Below are positions 8,803-17,379 of a stretch of DNA of 64,000 nt, piece by piece. The notes under the pieces were generated by a model that ran no database searches, was not told the DNA's origin, and saw only the letters and a program-made list of their open reading frames with translations. Each line of letters begins with the position of its first letter. Positions within the stretch are counted from its first letter, which is position 1. The position numbers and the translations under genes are program-made. The DNA is from JBIYSM02 sp044759095 (lineage in GTDB: Bacteria; Bacillota; Bacilli; Brevibacillales; Brevibacillaceae), in contig NZ_JBIYSM020000018.1 of NCBI RefSeq assembly GCF_044759095.2, positions 11,917 through 75,916 of the forward strand. The letters are read 5' to 3'.

Positions 8803-8926
8803 GTGTATAAGAATTTGCTAGAAAAGTGTTCGGGGCCCCGCCCGGCGAAAAAAGGGACCCCACTCGGCTTAGCGATAGCTACCGCCGAGTGGGGTGAGAA
8901 TAGCGAATGCCGGGTGGGTTTTCTTA
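8803..8926 (+). repeat. Family 2 intergenic repeat, copy A
   Basis: This copy starts GTGTATAAGAATTT and ends TTTTCTTA. It has an outer stem CCCGCCCGGC (8837-8846) with GCCGGGTGGG (8909-8918) and an inner stem CCCCACTCGGC (8858-8868) with GCCGAGTGGGG (8884-8894). It lacks about 26 bases (ATAAATTTGGACATCC...) present in copies B, C and E. It sits between ctaA and sbcD, directly after the ctaA terminator. The outer stem plus TTTT could itself act as a terminator. Confidence 0.9.
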
Positions 8927-9010
8927 CATCCGGCACATTTTTCATCGGCTGCCGGCACTGTCTTCTGCTACAATAATAAGGCAAACAAATGATCGATGGA
9001 TGGTGGAAGG

Positions 9011-10258
9011 ATGCGTATTTTACATACAGCCGACTGGCATTTCGGCAGGCAGCTGGAGGGGCGGGACCGCCGGAGCGAGCAGGCGGCGTTTGTGGACGAG
9101 TTGTGCCGGATTGCCGACGAACGGAAGATTGACCTGGTCCTGATCGCAGGGGACGTGTACGACTCGGTCAACCCGCCTGCCTGGGCGGAGGAACTGTTCT
9201 ACGAGGCGTTGGAGCGGTTGGCGGCAGGAGGAAAGCGTGGGGTCGTCGTGATTGCCGGGAATCACGACCAGCCGGAGCGCGTTCGGGCGGCGGCGCCGCT
9301 GGCATACAAGCACGGTATTGTGCTGCTGGGATTGCCGAAGGAAGCGCCGCAAATCAGCAGCTCGGATGTTGACGGGGAGCAGGTGCGTATCGTGGCGGCC
9401 GGACCGTCATGGTTTGAGATCGCCATCCCTGGCGTGGAGCATCACGCCGTCGTGTTGGCATTGCCGTACCCTTCGGAATCGCGCTTAAAGGAGCTGATCA
9501 GCGAGAGCTTTACCCAGGAGCAGATGCAGCAGGCGTTTTCCGAGCGGATTGCAATGCTCTTTGCCGAGCTTTCCGAAAAGTTTCGCGACGATACCGTGAA
9601 TCTGGTAACCAGCCACCTGTTTGTCATGGGGGGAAAGGAGACCGATTCAGAGCGTCCCATTCAGATCGGCGGAGCATTGACCGTATCCCCGTCTGCTTTC
9701 CCGGAAAAAGCGCACTACGTAGCGCTCGGACACCTGCACCGCCTGCAGAAATTGGGTGAGAAGCCGCTCATTCGCTACAGCGGCTCTCCCTTGTCGTACA
9801 GCTTCTCGGAAGCGGGACAGAGCAAGGCGGTGGTCGTCCTGGAGATTGTGCCGGGACATCCTGTACAGGAAGAGATCGTTTACCTGCAGAGCGGGAAACC
9901 GCTGGCCCGTTGGAAGGCCACGGAAGGCATCGCCCAGGTGGAGCGGTGGCTGGATGAGGGCAGGGATGCCGGAGCATGGATCGAGCTGGAGCTGCATGTG
10001 TCAGACGTGATTGACCCGGCCGAATTTCAACGCTTGCGCAAGCTGAGTGACGATTTTGTCAAAATCCAGCGTGTCCTGGTGCGCGAGGAGCGGGAGGAAG
10101 AGGCGGCTGGCGAGCGCAAGGATTTGTCGGAACTGCAGCCGGAACAGCTGTTCCGGCGCTTTTACGAACGGAAGCGCGGCACACAGCCTGACGAACGCGT
10201 CGTGGCGCTGTTCGAGCGGCTGCTGGTGGATGAGGAAGGGAGAGGTGACCTGGAATGA
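9011..10258 (+). CDS. sbcD: Exonuclease subunit SbcD (Mre11-type nuclease)
   Basis: This 415-residue calcineurin-like phosphoesterase is the nuclease subunit of SbcCD, which trims DNA hairpins and protein-blocked ends. The metal-binding motifs appear in order: DWHFGR near the N-terminus, AGDVYD, GNHDQPER and LGHLHRLQ. I chose ATG 9011 so the protein begins MRILHTADWHFGR, the family norm; an ATG at 8996 would add five residues. The gene overlaps sbcC by 4 bp. It is the first gene of an sbcD-sbcC-addB-addA operon. Confidence 0.95.
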   Translation: MRILHTADWHFGRQLEGRDRRSEQAAFVDELCRIADERKIDLVLIAGDVYDSVNPPAWAEELFYEALERLAAGGKRGVVVIAGNHDQPERVRAAAPLAYKHGIVLLGLPKEAPQISSSDVDGEQVRIVAAGPSWFEIAIPGVEHHAVVLALPYPSESRLKELISESFTQEQMQQAFSERIAMLFAELSEKFRDDTVNLVTSHLFVMGGKETDSERPIQIGGALTVSPSAFPEKAHYVALGHLHRLQKLGEKPLIRYSGSPLSYSFSEAGQSKAVVVLEIVPGHPVQEEIVYLQSGKPLARWKATEGIAQVERWLDEGRDAGAWIELELHVSDVIDPAEFQRLRKLSDDFVKIQRVLVREEREEEAAGERKDLSELQPEQLFRRFYERKRGTQPDERVVALFERLLVDEEGRGDLE

Positions 10259-13200
10259 GGCCGATACGCTTGAAACTGGCCGGTTTGCACAGCTACCGGG
10301 AGATGCAGGAGGTTGACTTCGAGACGCTCTGTGAAGCGGGACTGTTCGGCATTTTTGGTCCTACCGGCAGCGGAAAGTCCACCATCCTGGACGCCATTAC
10401 GCTGGCGCTGTACGGGCAGGTGGTGCGCCTGGGCGGAGGAACGCATCCGAAAGACGTGCTCAACCAGCTGGAACAGCGTGTTTTCGTTTCGTTCACTTTT
10501 GAAATCGGCCGGGCGGAGGAGCGCCGCCGATACACGATCGAGCGGGAGTTTGGCATCGACAAAAAAGGCAACCGCCGCCAGCCTGAGGTTCGTCTCATTC
10601 AATGCGGCAGAGCGCCCGGAGAAGCGGATGTCGTGCTGGAATCAAAGGCAAGCGGAGCCACGGCGGCGATCGAGTCGCTGATTGGCCTGACCCTGCAGGA
10701 CTTTACCCGGGCGGTGGTTCTGCCGCAGGGGCAGTTCTCCCGATTCCTGACTCTGAAGGGCAGCGAGCGGAACGAAATGCTGCAGAGGATGTTCGGATTA
10801 CATATCTATGGCGAAAAACTGAACGAGCGGGTACGCGCAGCCCTTGAACAGGTAAAAGCGGAGATGCACCGCCTCCAGCTGGAATTGGCGGCGTTGGGAG
10901 ACGTAGGGCCACAAGCGCTGCTCGAAGCAAGAAGCGCGCTGGAGTCCGCCATCGGGCAGGAGCAGGCGTACAGTCAGCAAAAGCAGGCGCTGCAGCAGCA
11001 GATGGAGGAAATGAAGCAGGTCTACCTGTGGCAGAAAGAACATGCAGCCGTTCAAGAGCGGATCAGCCTGCTTGCTGCCCGCCAAGAGGAGATGGCTGAA
11101 CTCTCCGAACGGATCCGGGAGCTGGAAGCCAGTCTTGTTCTCTGGCCCCTGAAGCAAAAATGGCAGCAAATCGACGCGGAGTGGAGCGCCACTGCGGAAG
11201 TACTGAAGCAGCAGCGGGAGAAGCAGGAATCGGCGGCAGCAGCGCATGAGGCAGCAGAGCAGTCTTACCAAGAGCGTCAGGCGCAGCTGCGAATGGACGA
11301 GCCGCTGCTGATTGAACAAAAGAGCGGGCTGGTTCAGGCGATCGAGTGGGAGAAGGAACTGGAGGCGCTCAAAGCGGAATTGTCCGCAGTCCAACAGGAG
11401 CTCCTCTCTGTCGCCGGCGAGCAGGAGCAGGTCACCAAACGGCTGAAGCAGGACGAGGAGCAGTTGGAGGTGTTGGAGCGGGAGTCCACCCTGCTGTCGG
11501 AGCAAATGCAGGCTGCGACGGTAACGCCGGAAATGCGCAGGCAGATCGCGGAAGCGAGGGAGGCGAAGCGAAACTGGGAGCGTGAACAGGCGAAACAGCT
11601 GGAGCTGGAACAGGAACTCTCGCAGGTACTAAAGGAGCGGCAGGCCCTTTTAGCGGAAGCGGAGCGGCTCAAAATCGTTTGGCAGGAAAGTGCGCAGGCG
11701 CATGAGCAAGCAAAACAAAAGCTGGCGGAGTATGAAACGAAGCCGCTTTTGTCGGAAGCGGATGTGGAGAAAAGGCGGGAAACGCTGGCGCAGGTGAAAC
11801 AGCTCGGAAAGGAATGGCGGGAGCAGCTTGCTCTGGAGACAATCCGGCAGGAAAAGTGGATGCAGTGGGAGCGGGAGTGGCAGCAGGCCGAGGCCAGAAC
11901 AGCCAGCCTGGAGACCGCGTGGAAAGCGGAGGAAGCCAAGCGGGATGAACAACGGCTGGCTTTGGAAGCGGTGCGGCACGCGTGGAACGACTGGCAGCAG
12001 GCCAATATGGCCCGCGTCCTGCGCGGCACGCTGGTGGACGGTGAAGAGTGTCCGGTATGCGGCTCCACCCATCATCCCCGTCAGACTGCTGCTTCCGACA
12101 GTGACAGCGAGCATGAAAAAGCAGGGGAACAGCTGCGCAAGGAGGCAAAGGCGGCCGAAGAAGCGCTGCAGGCTGCCGAACGACAGGTGCAGGCTGCTTT
12201 AGAGCTGCTGCAGGCCGCAAAACTGGAGCAGGCAGCCCTTGTCCAGCGGAAAAACGTCCTCGAAGAAGAACGGGAGGCGATTCACCGCCGAGTGGAAGAG
12301 ATTCGCCAGGAGTGCGGGAATCTCGGCTCAGACTGGGAGGCCGCCGAGATCGGGCAGCTGCTGGAGGCGTATCAGCGGGCGGACGGGCACCTGCGGATGC
12401 AGCTGGAAGAGCGTGAACGGGCGAAAGCCGCTCTGGAGCAGCTGCAGCAGCAGTGCAGTCAGCTGCGGGAGCGGGAGATCGAGCAGAAAAGCCTGTACGA
12501 GCGCCAGGCCATCCTGCTGGAGCAGCGGGAGGAGAAGCTGACCGAGCTGAACGTTCGACTGAAAACCGCGCAGGAACAGACGAAACTTGCAGAGGAAGCG
12601 CTGCACAAATTGCGGGGCGAACTGCGGGTCGACGAGATCGAGGCCCGCTACGAAGCGATCGGGGAATTGGACCGAAAGCTGGAGCAGCTGCAGCATGCGA
12701 GAGCGGAGCGGGAAGCGCGGAAAAAGCAGTTTCTTGCCGGCTGGGAAGCGGCCAAAGCGAAGCGCACGGAGCTGTTGCTGAGGCAGGAGACTTTGCGCGA
12801 GCGGAAGGAAGAAAAGAAGCGTCTCTTTGAGCAGAGGTACCGCTTGTGGCTGGAGCGTACGGGCGGTGAACCTGCGAATCAGCGGATGATCGCAGTGGAG
12901 GAGGCGCTGGCCAAGCTGCGCGCGGCGGTACAGGAAGCGGAGGAAGAGCGCAAGCAGACTTTGGCGGTGCGGCAGCAGGTGCAGGAAGACCTGGTGAAAA
13001 ACTCCGAGGCATACGCCGGATTGACGCGCCAGCGGGCAGATGCGGAGGCGGCGCTGCAGGAAGCGATGATGCAGAGCGGCATCGGATCGGCTGAACGAAT
13101 CGATCAGCTGTACGGCGAGAGGGATCGTCTCCCCGCCTACAGGAAACAGGTGACGGAGTACGAAGAGGCTCTGAAGCAAGCCCGTTACGACGAGCAGCGA

Positions 13201-13905
13201 CTGTCCCAGGCGTTGGCTGGAAGATTTGTCAGCGAAGAGCAGTGGAGCGCAGCCATGCAGACGTGGGATGAGCTGGAGCAGACCTTCCAGGTCGTCAAAG
13301 ACCAGGTGGCCGTCGCCAGACAGACACTTACCCGAATTGAAAGCAATCATGAAAAATGGCAGCAGCTTCAGGAAAGACTGGCGGAACAATCGGATGAACA
13401 GAGCCGCCTCGAAGAGTTGAAGAAACTGTTTGAAGGAAAGGCCTTTGTCCAGTTTATCGCGGAGGAAAAGCTGGCCTCCATTGCCCGTGACGCCTCCTAT
13501 CACCTGAGGCGGATGACCAAGAACCGGTACGCTTTGGAGATCGGGGACGAAGGAGAATTTGTGCTGCGCGACGAGGGAGCAGGCGGAATGCGGCGCCCGG
13601 TCGGCACCTTGTCCGGAGGAGAGACGTTTTTGACCTCGCTTTCGCTGGCACTCGCCTTGTCGGTGGAGATTCAGATGCGCGGCGGACGGTTGGAGTTCTT
13701 TTTCCTGGACGAAGGCTTCGGGACACTCGACCCCGACTTGCTTGAGGTGGTGCTGGATGCGCTGGAACGCCTGCGCATGAGCGACTTCACCATCGGTGTC
13801 ATCAGCCACGTGCCGGAGATGCGCGTGCGAATGCCGCGTCGACTGGTCGTGACGCCCGCTGAGCCTTTGGGAGCGGGCAGCCGAATCCAACTGGAAATGG
13901 AATAG
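10255..13905 (+). CDS. sbcC: Exonuclease ATPase subunit SbcC (Rad50/SMC type)
   Basis: This 1216-residue protein has the N-terminal Walker A (GPTGSGKST, residues 35-43). Long Gln/Glu-rich coiled coils lie on both sides of a zinc hook (CPVCGSTHH, near residue 600). The C-terminal ABC head has the signature TLSGGETF and Walker B FFFLDEGFGTLD. It pairs with SbcD as an ATP-dependent double-strand nuclease. The start overlaps the sbcD stop (ATGA). The very biased Gln/Glu/Arg coiled coil generates long meaningless open frames on the other strand. Confidence 0.96.
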   Translation: MRPIRLKLAGLHSYREMQEVDFETLCEAGLFGIFGPTGSGKSTILDAITLALYGQVVRLGGGTHPKDVLNQLEQRVFVSFTFEIGRAEERRRYTIEREFGIDKKGNRRQPEVRLIQCGRAPGEADVVLESKASGATAAIESLIGLTLQDFTRAVVLPQGQFSRFLTLKGSERNEMLQRMFGLHIYGEKLNERVRAALEQVKAEMHRLQLELAALGDVGPQALLEARSALESAIGQEQAYSQQKQALQQQMEEMKQVYLWQKEHAAVQERISLLAARQEEMAELSERIRELEASLVLWPLKQKWQQIDAEWSATAEVLKQQREKQESAAAAHEAAEQSYQERQAQLRMDEPLLIEQKSGLVQAIEWEKELEALKAELSAVQQELLSVAGEQEQVTKRLKQDEEQLEVLERESTLLSEQMQAATVTPEMRRQIAEAREAKRNWEREQAKQLELEQELSQVLKERQALLAEAERLKIVWQESAQAHEQAKQKLAEYETKPLLSEADVEKRRETLAQVKQLGKEWREQLALETIRQEKWMQWEREWQQAEARTASLETAWKAEEAKRDEQRLALEAVRHAWNDWQQANMARVLRGTLVDGEECPVCGSTHHPRQTAASDSDSEHEKAGEQLRKEAKAAEEALQAAERQVQAALELLQAAKLEQAALVQRKNVLEEEREAIHRRVEEIRQECGNLGSDWEAAEIGQLLEAYQRADGHLRMQLEERERAKAALEQLQQQCSQLREREIEQKSLYERQAILLEQREEKLTELNVRLKTAQEQTKLAEEALHKLRGELRVDEIEARYEAIGELDRKLEQLQHARAEREARKKQFLAGWEAAKAKRTELLLRQETLRERKEEKKRLFEQRYRLWLERTGGEPANQRMIAVEEALAKLRAAVQEAEEERKQTLAVRQQVQEDLVKNSEAYAGLTRQRADAEAALQEAMMQSGIGSAERIDQLYGERDRLPAYRKQVTEYEEALKQARYDEQRLSQALAGRFVSEEQWSAAMQTWDELEQTFQVVKDQVAVARQTLTRIESNHEKWQQLQERLAEQSDEQSRLEELKKLFEGKAFVQFIAEEKLASIARDASYHLRRMTKNRYALEIGDEGEFVLRDEGAGGMRRPVGTLSGGETFLTSLSLALALSVEIQMRGGRLEFFFLDEGFGTLDPDLLEVVLDALERLRMSDFTIGVISHVPEMRVRMPRRLVVTPAEPLGAGSRIQLEME

Positions 13906-13920
13906 AAAGGGGGAAGACCG

Positions 13921-16900
13921 ATGGCGGTCCAATTTGTCCTTGGACGAGCGGGGACAGGGAAGACGAGCTACATGCTGGAACAGATGCGGAAACGTCTGTC
14001 GGCAGACCCGGCAGGGACGCCGTTTATCTTTCTGGTTCCCGAACAGGCCACGTTTCAGGCGGAATACGCATTGGCCACTCTGCCCGGATTGGGGGGTGTG
14101 ATCGGAACACAAGTGCTCAGCTTTGGCCGTCTGGCCTACCGACTGCTGCAGGAGCTGGGCGGTCTGACGCTTCTGCCGGTGGATGAACGGGGCAAGCACA
14201 TGGTGCTGCGCATGCTGCTGGAACGGCACAAGGGCGAGCTGCAGGCGTTTCACCGCAGCGCTGTGCAGCCCGGTTTTGCCGCACAGCTGGGGCGGATGAT
14301 CAGCGAATGCAAATCGTACGGGATCACCTTTACCCACCTGGAAAACCTGGATTGGGGCAGCGCCGCACTCAACCAAAAGATTCACGACCTTCACCTGATC
14401 ATGAACGCCTACGAGGGGTATCTCACGGATACGTACTACGACGTGGACGACATGTTGACCAGAGTGGCGGTCATGATCGGACAGTCGGCCTACATCCGCC
14501 AGGCGGAAATCTATATGGACGGCTTTAGCGGCTTTACCAATCAGGAGTACCGCATCATCGAACAGCTGATGGTTCACGCCAAACGGTTGACGATCGGGCT
14601 CTGCCTCGACCCGCAGGAGCGGAACTCTTCGCCGGATGAGCTCAACCTTTTCTACCCGACGCAGAAAACCTATCAGGCACTGTTGACGATGGCACGGGAA
14701 ACAGGGGTGGAAGTGGATAAACCGATTCTCCTGGATGAACCTCGCCGGTTTGCCGACAGTCCATGGCTTGGGCAGATTGAATCGCATTATTTTCAATGGG
14801 GCGACCCAGGCGATCCGCCGGCCCCTGCTCGCACTGACGAGGTGGTCCTCTTTACGGCAGCAAACCGGCGAGCCGAAGTAGAGGCGGTCGCGCTGCAGAT
14901 CCTGACCCTGGCCCGGGAAGAAGGCTACCGCTGGAGAGACATGGCGATTCTGCTTCGTGAGATCGGAACGTATGCGGATGAGATCGCCAATGTGTTCACC
15001 GATTACGGAATTCCCTTCTTTCTGGATCAGAAGCGGACGGTATTGCACCATCCTCTCATCGAATTGGTCCGCTCCGCTCTGGATGCGGTTGCGACGAACT
15101 GGCGGTACGAAGCAGTATTTCGCTGTCTGAAAACGGACCTGATCGTACCGGAGGAAGTTGATACGTACACGTCCCGTCACGAAGTAGACCTCCTGGAAAA
15201 CTACGTGCTGGCTTACGGCGTTTACGGTTCCCACTGGGCGGACGAAGCGGCATGGGAATTTCACGGGCAAGCGGAGGGAGACTTTTCCCGCATCGACGAT
15301 ATCAGGCGGCGTTATGCCCGTCCGTTGCTGGCCTTTGGGGAGTCGATCAGGAAAGCGTCGGAACAAAACGTGAGGGAAATGACTGCTGCGCTCTATCAAT
15401 TTGTCGCCGAGGTAAACGCGGCGCAGAAGCTGGAAGTATGGCAGCAGGTGGCGGAAGAACTGGGCGATTTGGAGGCGGCTCGTGAACACAGCCAGGTGTG
15501 GAACGGATTGATGGAGCTGTTTGACCAGATCGTGGAAGTGATGGGCGATGAGACGATGGACATTCCTACTTTCGCCCGCATTCTTGAAAGCGGCCTGGAA
15601 AGCATCCAGCTGGGACTTGTTCCGCCGGCGCTTGACCAGGTGCTGGTCGGGTCCATGGAGCGTTCGCGACAACCGGATGTGAAAGCCTTGTTTATCCTGG
15701 GGGTAAACGACGGGGTGATTCCGCTTCGCCCCAAGGAAGACGGCATATTGGACGAGGCGGAACGGGAACGCCTGGCTGAGCTGGGGCTTGAGCTGGCTCC
15801 GACCGCCAAGCAGCGTCTCATGGCCGAACAGTATCTGCTGTATCAGGCGATGACCCGCCCATCCGAGCGGTTGTACCTGAGTTGCGCGCTCGCAGACGAG
15901 GAAGGGAAGGCGCTGCTGCCGTCCGCTGCTTTCACGCGCATAAAAGAGGTGATTCCGGATGTGCAACATCGCTTCTTCCACAACGAACCGACCGGTGAGC
16001 CGCAGGCAGATGCCTTTTTGCTCGGCAGACCCCATCAGGTGTTTCGCCATCTCCTGACACTGCTTCGCCAGGTGAAAAAGGGAGGTACTTTGCCGGTCTT
16101 CTGGTGGGAGGTGTACGACTGGTTTCTGCACAACTCAGCCGATGGGCGGCGGGAGCGCTGGCTGCTCTCCGGGCTTGCCTATTCCAACCGGCCGCGTCCG
16201 CTATCCGGACAAACCAGTATGGAGCTATACGGAAAGCAGCTGCGCATGAGTGTCTCCCGTTTGGAGAGGTTCCAGTCTTGTCCGTTCTCCCACTTTTCCT
16301 CGCATGGGCTGAAGCTGTCGGAACGGAAGCTGTACAAGCTGGAACGGTTTGACGTGGGGGAGCTGTTTCACGCCTCGCTGAAGCGCGCTGTGGAAAAGAT
16401 GAACCAGGAGAACCTGGAATGGGGGCGCCTGACCGAATCGAACAGCATGGAGCTGGCCCACGAAGTCGTTGACGAACTGGTTCCCGCCACGCGCAGCAGT
16501 ATTTTGACCCGGACTGCACGCTATCGCTATTTGACAGGAAAATTAAAGCGGGCGGTAGGCAGGGCGATTTACGTGCTGGGCGAGCACGCCAAGCGCAGCC
16601 GGTTTGCCCCTGTGGGTTTGGAGGTTTCGTTTGGACCGGGCGGAGAGCTGCCGGGACTGTCGCTCGTGCTGCCCAACGACGTACGCCTGCAGTTGATCGG
16701 GAGGATCGACCGGGTGGATCAATCGCTCGACGGCGAGGTTCCCTATCTGCGCGTGATTGACTACAAGTCCAGTCCGAAACAGCTGGCGTTGTCCGACGTC
16801 TGGAACGGACTGAATCTGCAGCTGCTCGTCTATCTGGACGTGGTCGTCACCAATGCGGAAGCGTGGTTGGGCAGAAAAGCGGAGGTTGGCGGGGTCTTCT

Positions 16901-17379
16901 ACTACCAGGTGGCCGATCCGTTCGTCACGGCCAAGCGCCTGCTTACGCCTGACGAAGCAGCGAGAGAGCGTGCGAAAAAGCTGCGGATGAAAGGGCTGAT
17001 GCTCGCTGACCCGGAACTGGCCCGCATGATGGACAGCCAGGTGGAGCAGGGCTCATCCGAGCTGCTGCCGTTCGGGCTGAAAAAGGACGGCGGCTTTACG
17101 GCACACTCATCGGTCGCCACCTCTGACCAGTTCCAGTGGCTTCAGACATACGTACGCGAGACGGTGAAAGACATCACCCTGCGCATGACGAGTGGTGACA
17201 TTCAAATCGCACCTTATACGCAGGGGACGTCTCTCGCCTGCGACCGCTGCGTTTACAAGCCGGTCTGTCAGTACGACGCCGCCATGGAAGGAAACGAACC
17301 GAGAATCATCAACAAGTGGAAAAACCCGGAGATCTGGAGCATGCTGCAGGAACGGCAAGAGAGGGGAGATGGGTCATGA
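13921..17379 (+). CDS. addB: ATP-dependent helicase/deoxyribonuclease subunit B AddB
   Basis: This 1152-residue protein is the size of Bacillus AddB. Near the N-terminus is a Walker A (GRAGTGKTSYM). The C-terminal RecB-type nuclease domain shows VIDYKSSPKQL. The cluster cysteines are C-terminal (CDRCVYKPVC), with a first cysteine in FQSCPFSHF, forming the Fe-S staple of AddB. AddAB resects double-strand ends to Chi for recombination. The ATG at 13921 has AAAGGGGGAAG upstream, 15 bp after sbcC. It overlaps addA by 4 bp. Confidence 0.95.
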   Translation: MAVQFVLGRAGTGKTSYMLEQMRKRLSADPAGTPFIFLVPEQATFQAEYALATLPGLGGVIGTQVLSFGRLAYRLLQELGGLTLLPVDERGKHMVLRMLLERHKGELQAFHRSAVQPGFAAQLGRMISECKSYGITFTHLENLDWGSAALNQKIHDLHLIMNAYEGYLTDTYYDVDDMLTRVAVMIGQSAYIRQAEIYMDGFSGFTNQEYRIIEQLMVHAKRLTIGLCLDPQERNSSPDELNLFYPTQKTYQALLTMARETGVEVDKPILLDEPRRFADSPWLGQIESHYFQWGDPGDPPAPARTDEVVLFTAANRRAEVEAVALQILTLAREEGYRWRDMAILLREIGTYADEIANVFTDYGIPFFLDQKRTVLHHPLIELVRSALDAVATNWRYEAVFRCLKTDLIVPEEVDTYTSRHEVDLLENYVLAYGVYGSHWADEAAWEFHGQAEGDFSRIDDIRRRYARPLLAFGESIRKASEQNVREMTAALYQFVAEVNAAQKLEVWQQVAEELGDLEAAREHSQVWNGLMELFDQIVEVMGDETMDIPTFARILESGLESIQLGLVPPALDQVLVGSMERSRQPDVKALFILGVNDGVIPLRPKEDGILDEAERERLAELGLELAPTAKQRLMAEQYLLYQAMTRPSERLYLSCALADEEGKALLPSAAFTRIKEVIPDVQHRFFHNEPTGEPQADAFLLGRPHQVFRHLLTLLRQVKKGGTLPVFWWEVYDWFLHNSADGRRERWLLSGLAYSNRPRPLSGQTSMELYGKQLRMSVSRLERFQSCPFSHFSSHGLKLSERKLYKLERFDVGELFHASLKRAVEKMNQENLEWGRLTESNSMELAHEVVDELVPATRSSILTRTARYRYLTGKLKRAVGRAIYVLGEHAKRSRFAPVGLEVSFGPGGELPGLSLVLPNDVRLQLIGRIDRVDQSLDGEVPYLRVIDYKSSPKQLALSDVWNGLNLQLLVYLDVVVTNAEAWLGRKAEVGGVFYYQVADPFVTAKRLLTPDEAARERAKKLRMKGLMLADPELARMMDSQVEQGSSELLPFGLKKDGGFTAHSSVATSDQFQWLQTYVRETVKDITLRMTSGDIQIAPYTQGTSLACDRCVYKPVCQYDAAMEGNEPRIINKWKNPEIWSMLQERQERGDGS

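Noticed and set aside
12328..16131. Long open frame (1267 codons) on the minus strand
   Set aside because: It lies fully inside sbcC and addB, which are unambiguous. Its composition is what the antisense of Gln/Glu-rich coding DNA gives.
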